DNA of 64,000 nt, from contig JAFRCV010000014.1 in assembly GCA_017404205.1 (NCBI GenBank), forward strand, positions 26,868-90,867, written 5' to 3'. Both the position numbers and the translations under genes were made by a program. Position 1 is the stretch's first letter. The number at the start of each line of letters is the position of its first letter. Source of the stretch: Erysipelotrichaceae bacterium. GTDB lineage: Bacteria; Bacillota_I; Bacilli_A; Erysipelotrichales; Erysipelotrichaceae. Shown piece by piece: positions 1 through 8,853 of the stretch. The notes below the pieces were generated by a model, which was given only the letters and a program-made list of their open reading frames with translations, made no database searches and had not been told where the DNA came from.

Positions 1-1
1 T

Positions 2-688
2 TTTGCGCAAATACAATACAATTATTTAGACGAAAATTCACAAGCTGGTAAATTAGGAGTAAAAGAAGCTGAAAAGCTTAATATACCAATTATCATCATG
101 GAACCATTAAGGGGTGGCAAACTCGTGAATATGCTTCCAGAAAAAGCTAAAACACTAATCAAGAATAATAAACGTCATTATAGTGCTGCTGAATGGAGTT
201 TTCGTTGGCTATATAATCAAAAAGCTGTAACGGTTGTATTGTCAGGGATGAATTCTATTCAAATGGTAAATGAGAATTGTGAAATCGCATCTAGTGCCAA
301 AGAAGATTCGTTCACAAATGAAGATTATGAATTAATAAATCAAATAATTGAAGAAATAAGAAAAACAGAAAAAATTGCTTGTACAGGATGTCGATATTGT
401 ATGCCGTGTGTAAAAGGGATAGATATACCAGGATTATTTGCCGCCTACAATCGTATGTATAGCGAATCAAAGACATCAGGTAGAGCACAATATGCTCAAG
501 CTGTAGCTTTAAGAAAAGATGTTAATTACGCTTCAGCATGTATTAAGTGTGGAAAATGTGAAGCTCATTGTCCACAAAGTATTCCTATAAGAGAAAAGAT
601 AATCGAAGCAGATAAAGCATTAAGACCACTTCCAATTAAAATAGCGATTAATATTTTAAAAACTTTTATGTTAAGAGAAGCTAAATAA
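2..688 (+). CDS. Aldo/keto reductase with C-terminal 4Fe-4S ferredoxin domain, 5' end missing
   Basis: The reading frame is open from base 2, so the N-terminal part of the gene lies outside the window. The visible N-terminal segment (YLDENSQAG, then IIIMEPLRGGKL) is the late strand of an aldo/keto reductase TIM barrel. The C-terminal part holds two cysteine clusters, CTGCRYCMPC and CIKCGKCEAHCP, typical of the predicted oxidoreductases of the aldo/keto reductase family that end in a ferredoxin-like 4Fe-4S region. Substrate is unknown; a flavin- or ferredoxin-linked redox role is inferred. No start can be assigned because the gene is cut by the window edge. It reads toward the DUF2130 gene without a clear terminator between them. 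Confidence 0.85.
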   Translation, partial: FAQIQYNYLDENSQAGKLGVKEAEKLNIPIIIMEPLRGGKLVNMLPEKAKTLIKNNKRHYSAAEWSFRWLYNQKAVTVVLSGMNSIQMVNENCEIASSAKEDSFTNEDYELINQIIEEIRKTEKIACTGCRYCMPCVKGIDIPGLFAAYNRMYSESKTSGRAQYAQAVALRKDVNYASACIKCGKCEAHCPQSIPIREKIIEADKALRPLPIKIAINILKTFMLREAK

Positions 689-739
689 GGAAGGTTTTTT
701 GTATATCATTTTTGTTAATGTAAAGCTGGAGGTAGCGAT

Positions 740-2149
740 ATGAAAAATGAAATTAAATGTCCACATTGTGGAACAGTCTTTCAGGTAGATGAAAAGGATT
801 ATGAATCAGTAATTGCCCAAATTAAAAACCACGAATTCTTGGAGGAAGTTTCAAAAAAAGAAAAAGAATTAAAAGAAAAATTAAAGACAGAAATTGAATT
901 AGTTAAGGCACAAAGTGAAGCCAATTACAACAACGCTTTAAATAAAAAAGAAAACGAGCTTCATGATTTACAGATTAAATTAAATGAATTAATCAACAAA
1001 GATGCTAAGAACGAACAATTAAAGCAAAAAGAAATAAACGATGTTTTAAATGAAAAAGAAAAAGAAATTGCTTCATTACAAAAACAATTAGAATTAGCTG
1101 AAGATAGTAAGAAAAGCGCCATTGTAGAAGCGTTAGCTAAAGAAAAAGAAAACAATCAAAACAACATTTTAAAGATTGCGAGTCTTGAAAATGAAATCAA
1201 GAACATGGATGTTGAAAACAAATTAGCTTTATCTGAAGCAATTAATAAAAAGGAACAAGAAATCGCTAAACTTACAAACGATATCACAAACAACGAAAAG
1301 AATTATATTGAAAAAGAAAATAGTCTCAAATCATCATATGAGACACAATTAAAAATGAAAGATGAAGAGCTTGAAAGATATAAAGACTTTAAAGCTAAAC
1401 AATCTACTAAATTAATTGGTGAATCGTTGGAACAACATTGTGAAATCGAATATAATCGAGCTCTCCGCCCTATATTGCCTAATGCTTATTTTGAAAAAGA
1501 TAATGTTGTATCAAAAGAAACTGGATCAAAAGGCGACTTTATCTTTAGAGACTTTGATGATGAAGGCAATGAATATATTTCAATTATGTTTGAAATGAAA
1601 AATGAAGCTGACACCACAGAAAAGAAACATAAGAACGAAGACTTCTTCAAAGAGTTGGATAAAGATAGAAAAGAAAAGAAATGTGAGTATGCAGTACTTG
1701 TGTCAATGTTAGAAGCTGATAATGAACTTTATAATGGCGGTATTGTTGATGTTTCATATAAATATCCAAAGATGTATGTCATAAGACCGCAATTCTTTAT
1801 CTCTTTAATTACACTAATTAGAAACGCTGCCCAAAAATCAATTGATTATAAGAAACAATTAATAATAGCGCAAAACCAAAATATCGATATTACTAATTTT
1901 GAAGAAAATATGGAAACATTCAAAAAAGGTTTCAGTAAAAACTTTGAATTAGCAAATAAGAGATTTGAAGAAGCCATTAAAGAAATTGATAATTCAATAA
2001 ATCACTTACAAAAAATTAGAGATGCCTTAACTGGTTCTAGTAATCAACTTCGTTTAGCTAATGATAAAGCTCAAGATTTATCAATAAAAAAACTCACAAA
2101 AAACGCACCATCATTAAGAGAAAAATTTGCGGAAATAAAAAATAAGTAA
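740..2149 (+). CDS. DUF2130 coiled-coil protein with N-terminal zinc-finger motif
   Basis: 469 residues. The N-terminus carries CPHC at residues 7-10, a half zinc-ribbon, followed by a long Lys/Glu-rich coiled coil (about residues 30-225). A globular region follows (RPILPNAYFEKDN ... KGDFIFRDFDDEG ... EYAVLVSMLEADNELYNGGIVDVSYKYPKMYVIRP), which matches the DUF2130 family, and then a second helical region. DUF2130 proteins have been compared to nuclease-fold or RmuC-like proteins because of the coiled coil plus globular core, but function is not established. The start is supported by GGAGGT at 729-734. The ORF is complete and the codon use resembles its neighbours. Confidence 0.8.
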   Translation: MKNEIKCPHCGTVFQVDEKDYESVIAQIKNHEFLEEVSKKEKELKEKLKTEIELVKAQSEANYNNALNKKENELHDLQIKLNELINKDAKNEQLKQKEINDVLNEKEKEIASLQKQLELAEDSKKSAIVEALAKEKENNQNNILKIASLENEIKNMDVENKLALSEAINKKEQEIAKLTNDITNNEKNYIEKENSLKSSYETQLKMKDEELERYKDFKAKQSTKLIGESLEQHCEIEYNRALRPILPNAYFEKDNVVSKETGSKGDFIFRDFDDEGNEYISIMFEMKNEADTTEKKHKNEDFFKELDKDRKEKKCEYAVLVSMLEADNELYNGGIVDVSYKYPKMYVIRPQFFISLITLIRNAAQKSIDYKKQLIIAQNQNIDITNFEENMETFKKGFSKNFELANKRFEEAIKEIDNSINHLQKIRDALTGSSNQLRLANDKAQDLSIKKLTKNAPSLREKFAEIKNK

Positions 2150-2176
2150 AAAGTATAATTAAGAAGGAGGTGCAAC

Positions 2177-3058
2177 ATGGATATTATTAAAAGAATACGT
2201 GATATTGGTTTAATTCCAAATGTTGATTATTGTGATTGTTTAGATGTTAACGAATTAAGAGACATCTTAAACAAAGTAACATTGCCAATTATTGAATTTG
2301 ATGGCTTTAATAAAGAAGCCATTGAATGTATTAAAAAAGAAAACCCAAATATGATAGTGGGCATTGGCTACCTTGAAGAAGATGAAATTGATGAAGCCAT
2401 TAAGTCTGGTGTGGATTTTATTAGTCCAATTAATTTAAGCCATGTTAAGAATAAAAATATTTTAGTAATTCCTGAATTTCGCAATGTAAGTGAAGAAGCA
2501 CTAAAAGAGTTAACTTGTGTAAAAGTAAAAAAAGCTGAAATTGATAAGGCTTTAAGCATCAATAATAATCTAAAATTGATTGTTAGAGGATTAGCCAAAG
2601 AAGAAATAAATAATTGTTTAAAGATTAAAAATGTAATTGCTTATGAAGACATTCATTTAATTGATATGTATGATTTAAGTAAATTAGAAAATGATGCCAA
2701 TGAAGCAATCAATAATTTACTAAACATTTCAATTAAACATATAGGTTTAAATGAAGATAATGGCAATGCGCTTGAACTTGCAAAAGCATTCGCCAAATTC
2801 TTTAATGGCAACATTCGCCAAACATCAAAAGGATATTTTGGAAGTGAATTAGTTGAAATTATGAATACCGATAAGGCTAAAGGCTATCATGGCCATATTG
2901 GTTTAACGTGTGATGATGTTGATCGATGTTATAGATATTATAAAGATCGCGGTTATGAATTTGATGAAGATTCAGCGACTTATAATGATGACGGGACTAG
3001 AAAATTCATTTATTTTAAAAACGATATCGGTGGATTCGCCATTCATTTTGTTAAATAA
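2177..3058 (+). CDS. KDPG-aldolase-like domain fused to a VOC (glyoxalase/dioxygenase fold) domain
   Basis: 293 residues, start supported by AAGGAGGTG upstream. Residues about 1-185 look like a 2-keto-3-deoxy-6-phosphogluconate aldolase (Eda) type half barrel: IIEFDGFNKEAI, then SGVDFISPIN, then VIPEFRNVSEEAL, then VKVKKAE at the place of the Schiff-base lysine strand (KFFPAE in E. coli Eda). The usual glycine-rich phosphate loop TGGI is replaced by VRGL, so activity on a phosphosugar is doubtful. Residues about 190-293 (HIGLNEDNGNALELAKAF ... GHIGLTCDDVDRCYRYY ... GGFAIHFVK) are a VOC metal-binding fold. Similar aldolase-VOC fusions are known by annotation, without clear function. Confidence 0.75.
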   Translation: MDIIKRIRDIGLIPNVDYCDCLDVNELRDILNKVTLPIIEFDGFNKEAIECIKKENPNMIVGIGYLEEDEIDEAIKSGVDFISPINLSHVKNKNILVIPEFRNVSEEALKELTCVKVKKAEIDKALSINNNLKLIVRGLAKEEINNCLKIKNVIAYEDIHLIDMYDLSKLENDANEAINNLLNISIKHIGLNEDNGNALELAKAFAKFFNGNIRQTSKGYFGSELVEIMNTDKAKGYHGHIGLTCDDVDRCYRYYKDRGYEFDEDSATYNDDGTRKFIYFKNDIGGFAIHFVK

Positions 3059-3093
3059 AATACCTTATAGTATATATTTTAAAAGTAGCCTTA

Positions 3094-3102
3094 TGTTAAA
3101 AT
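3094..3102 (+). promoter_or_regulatory. Extended -10 element for the YhhN gene (probable leaderless mRNA)
   Basis: TG-T-TAAAAT at 3094-3102 is an extended -10 box that ends only 4 bases before the ATG at 3107. Transcription would start on or next to the start codon. No Shine-Dalgarno sequence precedes the ATG, which agrees with a leaderless message. The -35 region is poor, as is common for extended -10 promoters. Confidence 0.45.
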
Positions 3103-3106
3103 AAAA

Positions 3107-3760
3107 ATGATGAAATATGTAATGTTGTGTTTGTTCATAATATTTACGACTCTTCATTTATATGCATCCTTAAAAAATGATAAGCCTTTTAGAGACAAAA
3201 CAAAGCCTTTTATTCTATTGTCTTTAATGGGCTTTTATTGTTTTAGTGTAGAGAAAATAGAAATCTTTGTTTTATTAGCCTTATTGTTTTCTTGGCTTGG
3301 TGATTTATTATTAATTCCTAAAGGCATTAAATGGTTTGCGACAGGTGGGGTATCGTTTTTAATAGGCCATATATTTTTTATTCTGGCTTATAATAAATAC
3401 ATTGATTTTTCATTAATAAATGAATTAATAACTATTCTACTTCCATTCTTGTTTATTGTTATCGCTTTAATTGTATTTAAATATCTAAGACCACATTTAC
3501 CAAAAGGCTTATTTTATCCAATGCTGATATATTTGATAACTAATGGACTTATGAATTGTTTTGCGTGGTTTAGAGCGCTTTGTACAACGGGCATTAGTAG
3601 CATTATAACAGCACTAGGTGCTTTATTATTCTTTGTGTCTGATTCATCATTGTTTTTTGTGCGCTTTGATAAAAACAGTTTATTAAAGACACACTTTTTG
3701 GTTATGCTAACATATTCTCTTGGAGAATTTTTAATAATACTTGGATTAATAATTAAATAA
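3107..3760 (+). CDS. YhhN/TMEM86-family membrane protein (lysoplasmalogenase-like)
   Basis: 217 residues with about eight hydrophobic segments covering nearly the whole length. Family signatures are visible: FSWLGDLLLIP, FLIGHIFFILAYNK and ALLFFVSDSSLFFVRF, in which the Asp residues of the GDxLL and SDxxL motifs are conserved in YhhN/TMEM86 proteins. Eukaryotic members hydrolyse lysoplasmalogens; in bacteria the substrate is mostly untested, so a lipid-related role is only inferred. Two ATG codons are adjacent (3107 and 3110), and neither has a ribosome site. It precedes the lipid kinase by 13 bases, so the two probably share a transcript and both may act on membrane lipids. Confidence 0.8.
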   Translation: MMKYVMLCLFIIFTTLHLYASLKNDKPFRDKTKPFILLSLMGFYCFSVEKIEIFVLLALLFSWLGDLLLIPKGIKWFATGGVSFLIGHIFFILAYNKYIDFSLINELITILLPFLFIVIALIVFKYLRPHLPKGLFYPMLIYLITNGLMNCFAWFRALCTTGISSIITALGALLFFVSDSSLFFVRFDKNSLLKTHFLVMLTYSLGEFLIILGLIIK

Positions 3761-3773
3761 AGGAGAATGAATT

Positions 3774-4583
3774 ATGAAGTATTATTTATACAACAATTTA
3801 GCTAACAATGGTATTAAAACAGAGATTGAAGGTGTTCAATTAATTGATGCTTCAAAGATTGATTATCAAGATTTCTTCAATAAGCTCAATAAAGAAGATG
3901 AAGTTGTAATTGTTGGTGGTGATGGCACAATCAATTATTTTATTAATCATGTTGATACTGATAATTTAAAGAATAATGTTTATATTTATGGTGGTGGTTC
4001 AGGAAATGACTTCTTAAATGATATTGAGGAAGATCCTGGAAAAGAAGTATTGATTAATGAATATTTAAAGAATTTGCCTATCGCAACTGTAAACGGGAAA
4101 AAGATAAAATATGTAAATAATGTTGGCGTTGGTTTAGACGGTTATATTTGTGTAGTGGCTGAAAGAATAAAAGAAAAGTCTCCTAAAAAGAGAATAAACT
4201 ATACAACAATCGCAATTAGTAGTTTATTGTTTCACTTCAAACCAGTAAGCGTTGAAATAGAAGTCGATGGAAATAAATATCATTATGATAATGTATGGCT
4301 AGCACCAACTATGAAAGGTAGATTTTATGGAGGAGGCATGATGATTGCTCCGGGTCAAAGAAGAAATGAAGACTTTTTATCAGTAATTGTTTATTCATGC
4401 AAATCTAAAATAAAATCATTGATGTTGTTTCCAAAAGTATTTACTGGTGAGCATGTTAAAAGAAGTGATGTAGTGAAAGTTATCACAGGTAAAAAGATTC
4501 ATGTGAAATTCTCAAGCCCTTGTGCTTGTCAGATAGATGGAGAAGTAATTGAGGGAGTAAGTGAATATAGTGTTGAATTATAA
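3774..4583 (+). CDS. Diacylglycerol/lipid kinase family protein (YegS/DagK type)
   Basis: 269 residues. The nucleotide-binding motif GGDGT is at residues 48-52 in the context VVIVGGDGTINYF. The second family region YIYGGGSGNDFL follows at about residue 74, and the C-terminal lobe contains the typical PCACQIDGEV strand near the end. These proteins phosphorylate diacylglycerol or related lipids at the inner membrane face using ATP. The exact lipid cannot be read from the sequence. The start follows AAGGAGAATGAATT, a clear ribosome site. A strong terminator follows directly. Confidence 0.85.
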   Translation: MKYYLYNNLANNGIKTEIEGVQLIDASKIDYQDFFNKLNKEDEVVIVGGDGTINYFINHVDTDNLKNNVYIYGGGSGNDFLNDIEEDPGKEVLINEYLKNLPIATVNGKKIKYVNNVGVGLDGYICVVAERIKEKSPKKRINYTTIAISSLLFHFKPVSVEIEVDGNKYHYDNVWLAPTMKGRFYGGGMMIAPGQRRNEDFLSVIVYSCKSKIKSLMLFPKVFTGEHVKRSDVVKVITGKKIHVKFSSPCACQIDGEVIEGVSEYSVEL

Positions 4584-4588
4584 AAACT

Positions 4589-4616
4589 AAATGTCGTATA
4601 TGCGACATTTTTTTAA
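4589..4616 (+). terminator. Rho-independent terminator
   Basis: Stem AAATGTCG (4589-4596) pairs with CGACATTT (4603-4610) across a 6-base loop, and the stem runs into a T tract. It closes the YhhN/lipid kinase unit. Confidence 0.85.
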
Positions 4617-4628
4617 TATCACAATAAT

Positions 4629-4673
4629 TTGACATCTAATAATACAGATAATACAATTAGGACAGATAATACA
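4629..4673 (+). promoter_or_regulatory. Promoter and direct-repeat operator of the GntR-ABC operon
   Basis: TTGACA at 4629-4634 and TACAAT at 4652-4657 are separated by 17 bases, a near-consensus vegetative promoter. The 12-mer ACAGATAATACA occurs twice, at 4644-4655 and 4662-4673 (18 bases apart). The first copy covers most of the -10 box and the second covers the likely start of transcription. The GntR regulator encoded just downstream is the obvious candidate to bind there and repress its own operon; that is inference. Confidence 0.7.
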
Positions 4674-4687
4674 GAAGGAGGTATTAG

Positions 4688-5059
4688 ATGTTTCTTATTA
4701 ATTTGCAAGGAAAAGATTCTATTTATGAACAAATAAGATCACAAATAGAAAAATTCATTACAGCGGGCATCTTAAAACCAAATGATAGATTACCTTCAGT
4801 AAGAAGCTTAGCTGAAGAGCTAAGTATAAATCCTAATACGGTTATGAAGGCTTATCAAGAATTAGAAAAGAACGGATACATTTTCACTTTAAATAAGAAA
4901 GGTGTCTTTGTATCTGATAATTTGAGTTCGAAAAAAAGTGTATTAAGAGATGATGCCTTAAATGTATTAAAAGCACTTAAAAATGAAGGCTTCAATAAAG
5001 AGGACTTAACAGAAATGTTAGACGAAATATTTAAGGAGGTTTCAGATGCTAAAGATTAA
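4688..5059 (+). CDS. GntR-family regulator of the short YtrA type
   Basis: 123 residues. The N-terminal winged helix-turn-helix (about residues 10-75) includes DRLPSVRSLAEELSINPNT and VMKAYQELEKNGYIF, the hallmark of GntR proteins. The remainder is only a short helical tail, as in the YtrA subfamily, which usually controls adjacent ABC transporter genes. The start has AGAAGGAGG immediately upstream. The 3' end overlaps the ABC ATPase gene by 14 bases, implying translational coupling. It probably binds the duplicated 12-mer in its own promoter. Confidence 0.88.
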   Translation: MFLINLQGKDSIYEQIRSQIEKFITAGILKPNDRLPSVRSLAEELSINPNTVMKAYQELEKNGYIFTLNKKGVFVSDNLSSKKSVLRDDALNVLKALKNEGFNKEDLTEMLDEIFKEVSDAKD

Positions 5060-5921
5060 CAACGTCAAAAAATATTTTGGAGACAAAGAAGTTTTAAAAA
5101 ATCTAAATTTAGAAATTAACGAAGGATCAATATTTGGCTTAGTAGGTGTTAATGGCGCAGGCAAGTCAACATTATTAAGATGTATTGCTGGTATATATAA
5201 GCCTGAAGAAGGTGAGACTTTACTAAGTGGTCAAAATACATATTTAAACGAAAAGATTAGAAAAGATATATTCTTTGTTAGTGATGATGCTTACTATTCT
5301 CTTGCTTCTAATATCAATAATTTAAAAGAATTTTATTCTTCATATTACAACATTGATGAAGAAGCATACCAAAAGTATTTGAAACTATTTGGTCTTGATG
5401 AGAATAAACAAATCAATGCTTTTTCAAAAGGTATGAAAAGACAAACATTATTATTGTTTGCACTGGCTATTAAACCTAAATTGTTATTATTAGATGAAGC
5501 ATTTGATGGGCTTGATCCAATTGTTAGATACAATTTGAAAAAATCATTATATGAATTTATTGATGAAAACAAATCAATAATTATTATTTCTTCACACAAT
5601 TTAAAAGAACTAGAAGATATCTGTGATTCGTTTGGAATCTTAGAAGATGGAAAAATTGAAACTTATGGTGACTTATTAGAATCTAAACAAAATATCAATA
5701 AGTATCAAGTAGCCTTTAAAGAAGATGTTGATGAATCGGTATTCAAACAATTTGAATTATTACATATGTCTAAAGAAGGCTCTGTTTATTCATTAGTTAT
5801 AAAAGGCGATAAAGAAAATATTATCAATAAACTTAATGAATTAAATCCATTAATTTTAGACACACTTAGTGTAAATTTTGAGGAATTGTTCATTTATGAA
5901 CATGAGGGAGGAGATAAATAA
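5046..5921 (+). CDS. ABC transporter ATP-binding protein (YtrB/BcrA-like)
   Basis: 291 residues. Walker A is GVNGAGKST at residues 34-42. The signature region is degenerate (AFSKGMKRQTLLLFALAI), followed by Walker B LLLLDEAFDGLD and the H-loop IIISSHNLKELE. The C-terminal 80 residues form an extra domain typical of drug or antibiotic-peptide exporters. It overlaps the GntR gene at its 5' end and abuts the permease gene at its 3' end (shared base 5921), so the three form one operon. The substrate is unknown; cell-envelope stress or bacteriocin export is typical for YtrA-controlled transporters. Confidence 0.88.
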   Translation: MLKINNVKKYFGDKEVLKNLNLEINEGSIFGLVGVNGAGKSTLLRCIAGIYKPEEGETLLSGQNTYLNEKIRKDIFFVSDDAYYSLASNINNLKEFYSSYYNIDEEAYQKYLKLFGLDENKQINAFSKGMKRQTLLLFALAIKPKLLLLDEAFDGLDPIVRYNLKKSLYEFIDENKSIIIISSHNLKELEDICDSFGILEDGKIETYGDLLESKQNINKYQVAFKEDVDESVFKQFELLHMSKEGSVYSLVIKGDKENIINKLNELNPLILDTLSVNFEELFIYEHEGGDK

Positions 5922-7351
5922 TGTTTAGCAAAGAATATTTTAATTATTTATTGAAGTCTAAAAAATATTTATTGTTGTTTGTGTTCCTATTAACAATCAT
6001 GAACATTCTATCTAACAAAACAGTCGATATTACTTTGGGAATAGAATGTGTCATTTGTTTTGGACTAGCATATTTTTTGCCAGTTTACATCTTTAGCTAT
6101 ATTCATAATAAAAAAGCTGTTGATACTTTCTTTTCAATGCCTATATCAAGAAAGGCAATGCTTATAACAGCAATAATATTTATCATATTGTCTTGTTATA
6201 TACCATTAGCATTAGCAACAACGGTCTTTTGTGTGAGCAAGGAAATAGGTCTAACAACAATTGTATACTTATCAGAATTGTTAGTAGCTATTTCGGCAAT
6301 AGTTGTTTTTAATACAGCGATATATCTAACGGCTAATAATGTGTTAGATGGTGTAATTATGATATGCGCTTATACTGCTTTACCATTAGCAATATATCTA
6401 TTGTGTGATTCTCTAGCAGCATCATATATTGCAGGCGTTATTAATGTTGATGTGCCATTTATTGGATATTTGTCACCAATTTATTTATGTATTAAAACGG
6501 TTGAAGAGCTAATGTATCAAGGCACTAATTGGGCATATACAATAGGTTTAATTATCATCTTAATTGTATTTTCAATTATTCTTATTAAAGCTTATGTAAA
6601 TCGTAAAGTTGAAAGAGCAGATACACCTTCAGATAGATTCTTCTCTTATCCATTCATAATATATGTTTATGTATTTATTTGTTTGATAATGATTTCATCA
6701 GCAAACGAATATAATTATTCAACAATTTTAGAATTCTTAAAAGATAATTTTATTATCTATGTAATCTTATTTGCGATATTTATTGCTGCACATTTTATAT
6801 ATAAAAGAAAATTGTATTTCTCATATAAATTAGTTGCATTCTATGTCGCTGCCTTAATTATTAGTTTAATATTTACAAGCACACTTAAAACAAGTCAAGG
6901 TTTTGGACTTGCAGATAGAATGACTAAAACTGATGCTTTTGCACGTTATGAATACACAGGTTACACATTTTCTGATAGTTTAGTAAAAGAATATCGAAAT
7001 AAAATTAATAATGACGGTGTTATATATTATGTTTCAATTTATGCGAATGATTATCCACAATATCGCTTCACAAATGTTGAATTAGATAAGCAAACTTATG
7101 ATATTCTTGAAAAAATACGTTTAAATGGAAAAAATGATTTTTATAACTATAATAAGAGAAAATCTAGTGCTTCTGGAACTTTAAATGTAATTACTAAGGA
7201 ACAAGCTAATTATTCATATCAAATTTTTGAAACAATTGATTATAATACATTAGTGAGTCTAGCTAAGGACAAGCATGTAATTGTACGTATAGATACTGAT
7301 AGCGGATCTTATCGTTTAAATGCAAATGGTGAATTAGTTAAAGACTATTAG
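5921..7351 (+). CDS. ABC-2 type permease partner of the GntR operon
   Basis: 476 residues. About eight hydrophobic segments fill residues 15-325 (for example YLLLFVFLLTIMNIL and FGLAYFLPVYIFSYI). The last 150 residues are hydrophilic and probably form an extracytoplasmic or membrane-adjacent domain, which is unusual for a minimal permease. The phrase KKAVDTFFSMPISRKAM between early segments is typical of permeases in bacitracin-type or YtrC/D-type systems. It is the third gene of the GntR-ATPase-permease operon and presumably forms the membrane channel for the ATPase. A ribosome site GAGGGAGGA precedes the ATG. Confidence 0.75.
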   Translation: MFSKEYFNYLLKSKKYLLLFVFLLTIMNILSNKTVDITLGIECVICFGLAYFLPVYIFSYIHNKKAVDTFFSMPISRKAMLITAIIFIILSCYIPLALATTVFCVSKEIGLTTIVYLSELLVAISAIVVFNTAIYLTANNVLDGVIMICAYTALPLAIYLLCDSLAASYIAGVINVDVPFIGYLSPIYLCIKTVEELMYQGTNWAYTIGLIIILIVFSIILIKAYVNRKVERADTPSDRFFSYPFIIYVYVFICLIMISSANEYNYSTILEFLKDNFIIYVILFAIFIAAHFIYKRKLYFSYKLVAFYVAALIISLIFTSTLKTSQGFGLADRMTKTDAFARYEYTGYTFSDSLVKEYRNKINNDGVIYYVSIYANDYPQYRFTNVELDKQTYDILEKIRLNGKNDFYNYNKRKSSASGTLNVITKEQANYSYQIFETIDYNTLVSLAKDKHVIVRIDTDSGSYRLNANGELVKDY

Positions 7352-7395
7352 TGACCAATTAGAATAATTAGTTAGTATATTTATGGAGGTAAATT

Positions 7396-8850
7396 ATGGC
7401 CGATAAAGATTTCTTAGAGCAATTTGCAAGTTCTGATAAACCAGATAGTTTTAAAGAAGAAAAAAGAATACCAATAAATAAAGAAAAAAAGCCATTGAAT
7501 GTTAAGACGTTGATTATTGTATTATTGATTGTTTTATTTCTTGGCATCTTAATTTATTTCTTATTCTTCGCTCCAAAAATAGCAATGCCTAATTTTGTTG
7601 ATAAGAGCATTAATGATGTAACTGCTTGGGTTAAACAACAAGACATAGAGACAAGTGGCATAGTCTTTGAAGATGTTTATGATTTAGAAAAAGATGAAGG
7701 AACAATACTAAGCCAAAGCATTCTTGAAGGAAAGAAAGTAAAGAAAAATGTTAAGCTCAATTTTGTTGTATCAAAAGGTGCTAATCCTGATGAAAAAATC
7801 AAAGTTCCTGATTTAAAAGATATGACTAAACAAGAAATTCAAAAATGGATTGATGACAATAAACTTCAAAAGACAAAATTAATGACCGCTTATAATGATG
7901 AAGTTAAAGAAGATGAAGTAATTGATTATAGTTTTTCAGGATGTGATGAAGACAGCTTCACAAGAGCTTGTTCATTAAAGATTAATGTCTCAAAAGGTGT
8001 TGCACCAGCTGGAAAAGTGAGTGTTGAAGATTTTGAAAAGAAACCTTATGAAACAGCAGAAACTTGGGCTAAAAGTAAGAAAATAAATCTTGTAAAGACA
8101 TATGCTTATTCAGATACTATTGGTGAAGATATGATTATTTCACAATCAATAGCAGCTGGCAAAACAATAAGCGAAGGAGATAGCTTAACTGTTGTAGTTT
8201 CAAAAGGAAAAGCTGTTTATATGCCAAATATGATAGGTTGGGATATTGAAAGATTAAATGCATGGCAACAAAATAACGCTATTATAGTTCATAATGAAGA
8301 ACGTTATTCTAGTGCTAATGAAGGTTTAATTTATTCTCAATCTATTGAAGCAGGAAAATTATTAAATAAAGATAGCTATGTTAAGGTGTCGATTTCCAAA
8401 GGCAATACTATAGATTTGTCAAAAGCTTATGATTTAGATAGTCTAAATAGTATTGTTGAAGAAGCTAATGGCCAAGGCGCTAATATAACTTTAAATATTA
8501 GCAAAGATTTCTCAGAAAATAATGTTGATACAATAATCTCTTGTGATAAGAAAGTAAATGTTAATGGAACAGCAAACGTGCTTATATCTAGAGGTAGAAA
8601 TATCTTACTAGATGATCCATTCTTTGATGAAATTAAAAATGATCCTACTAGCAAAAGCGAAAATGAAACAAGAGAAAAAATAAATGCTTTAGGACTTGCC
8701 TTTAAATTTGAATATCAAAATAGTTCATTAACAGATGTTAATGGTGCAGTTGTCGAAATAAGAAGAAGTGATGGAATAGAAATTGCTTCTAATACATATT
8801 GTCCACAAGATGTAACAATCATTGTAGTGGTAAATGATGAAAGTAGGTAA
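7396..8850 (+). CDS. Membrane-anchored multi-PASTA protein without a kinase domain
   Basis: 484 residues: a cytoplasmic Lys/Glu-rich tail (1-37), one transmembrane helix (about 38-58, IIVLLIVLFLGILIYFLFF), then about six PASTA-like repeats of 60-75 residues. Typical repeat features are MPNFVDKSINDVTAWV, IKVPDLKDMTKQEIQ and the repeated endings with VVSKG before each new unit. PASTA repeats normally sit on Ser/Thr kinases or penicillin-binding proteins and sense muropeptides or lipid II. Here no kinase domain is present. The gene lies 3 bases upstream of an FtsX-like permease and its ATPase, so a sensing or scaffold role for that transporter is inferred. Confidence 0.8.
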   Translation: MADKDFLEQFASSDKPDSFKEEKRIPINKEKKPLNVKTLIIVLLIVLFLGILIYFLFFAPKIAMPNFVDKSINDVTAWVKQQDIETSGIVFEDVYDLEKDEGTILSQSILEGKKVKKNVKLNFVVSKGANPDEKIKVPDLKDMTKQEIQKWIDDNKLQKTKLMTAYNDEVKEDEVIDYSFSGCDEDSFTRACSLKINVSKGVAPAGKVSVEDFEKKPYETAETWAKSKKINLVKTYAYSDTIGEDMIISQSIAAGKTISEGDSLTVVVSKGKAVYMPNMIGWDIERLNAWQQNNAIIVHNEERYSSANEGLIYSQSIEAGKLLNKDSYVKVSISKGNTIDLSKAYDLDSLNSIVEEANGQGANITLNISKDFSENNVDTIISCDKKVNVNGTANVLISRGRNILLDDPFFDEIKNDPTSKSENETREKINALGLAFKFEYQNSSLTDVNGAVVEIRRSDGIEIASNTYCPQDVTIIVVVNDESR

Positions 8851-8853
8851 AAT

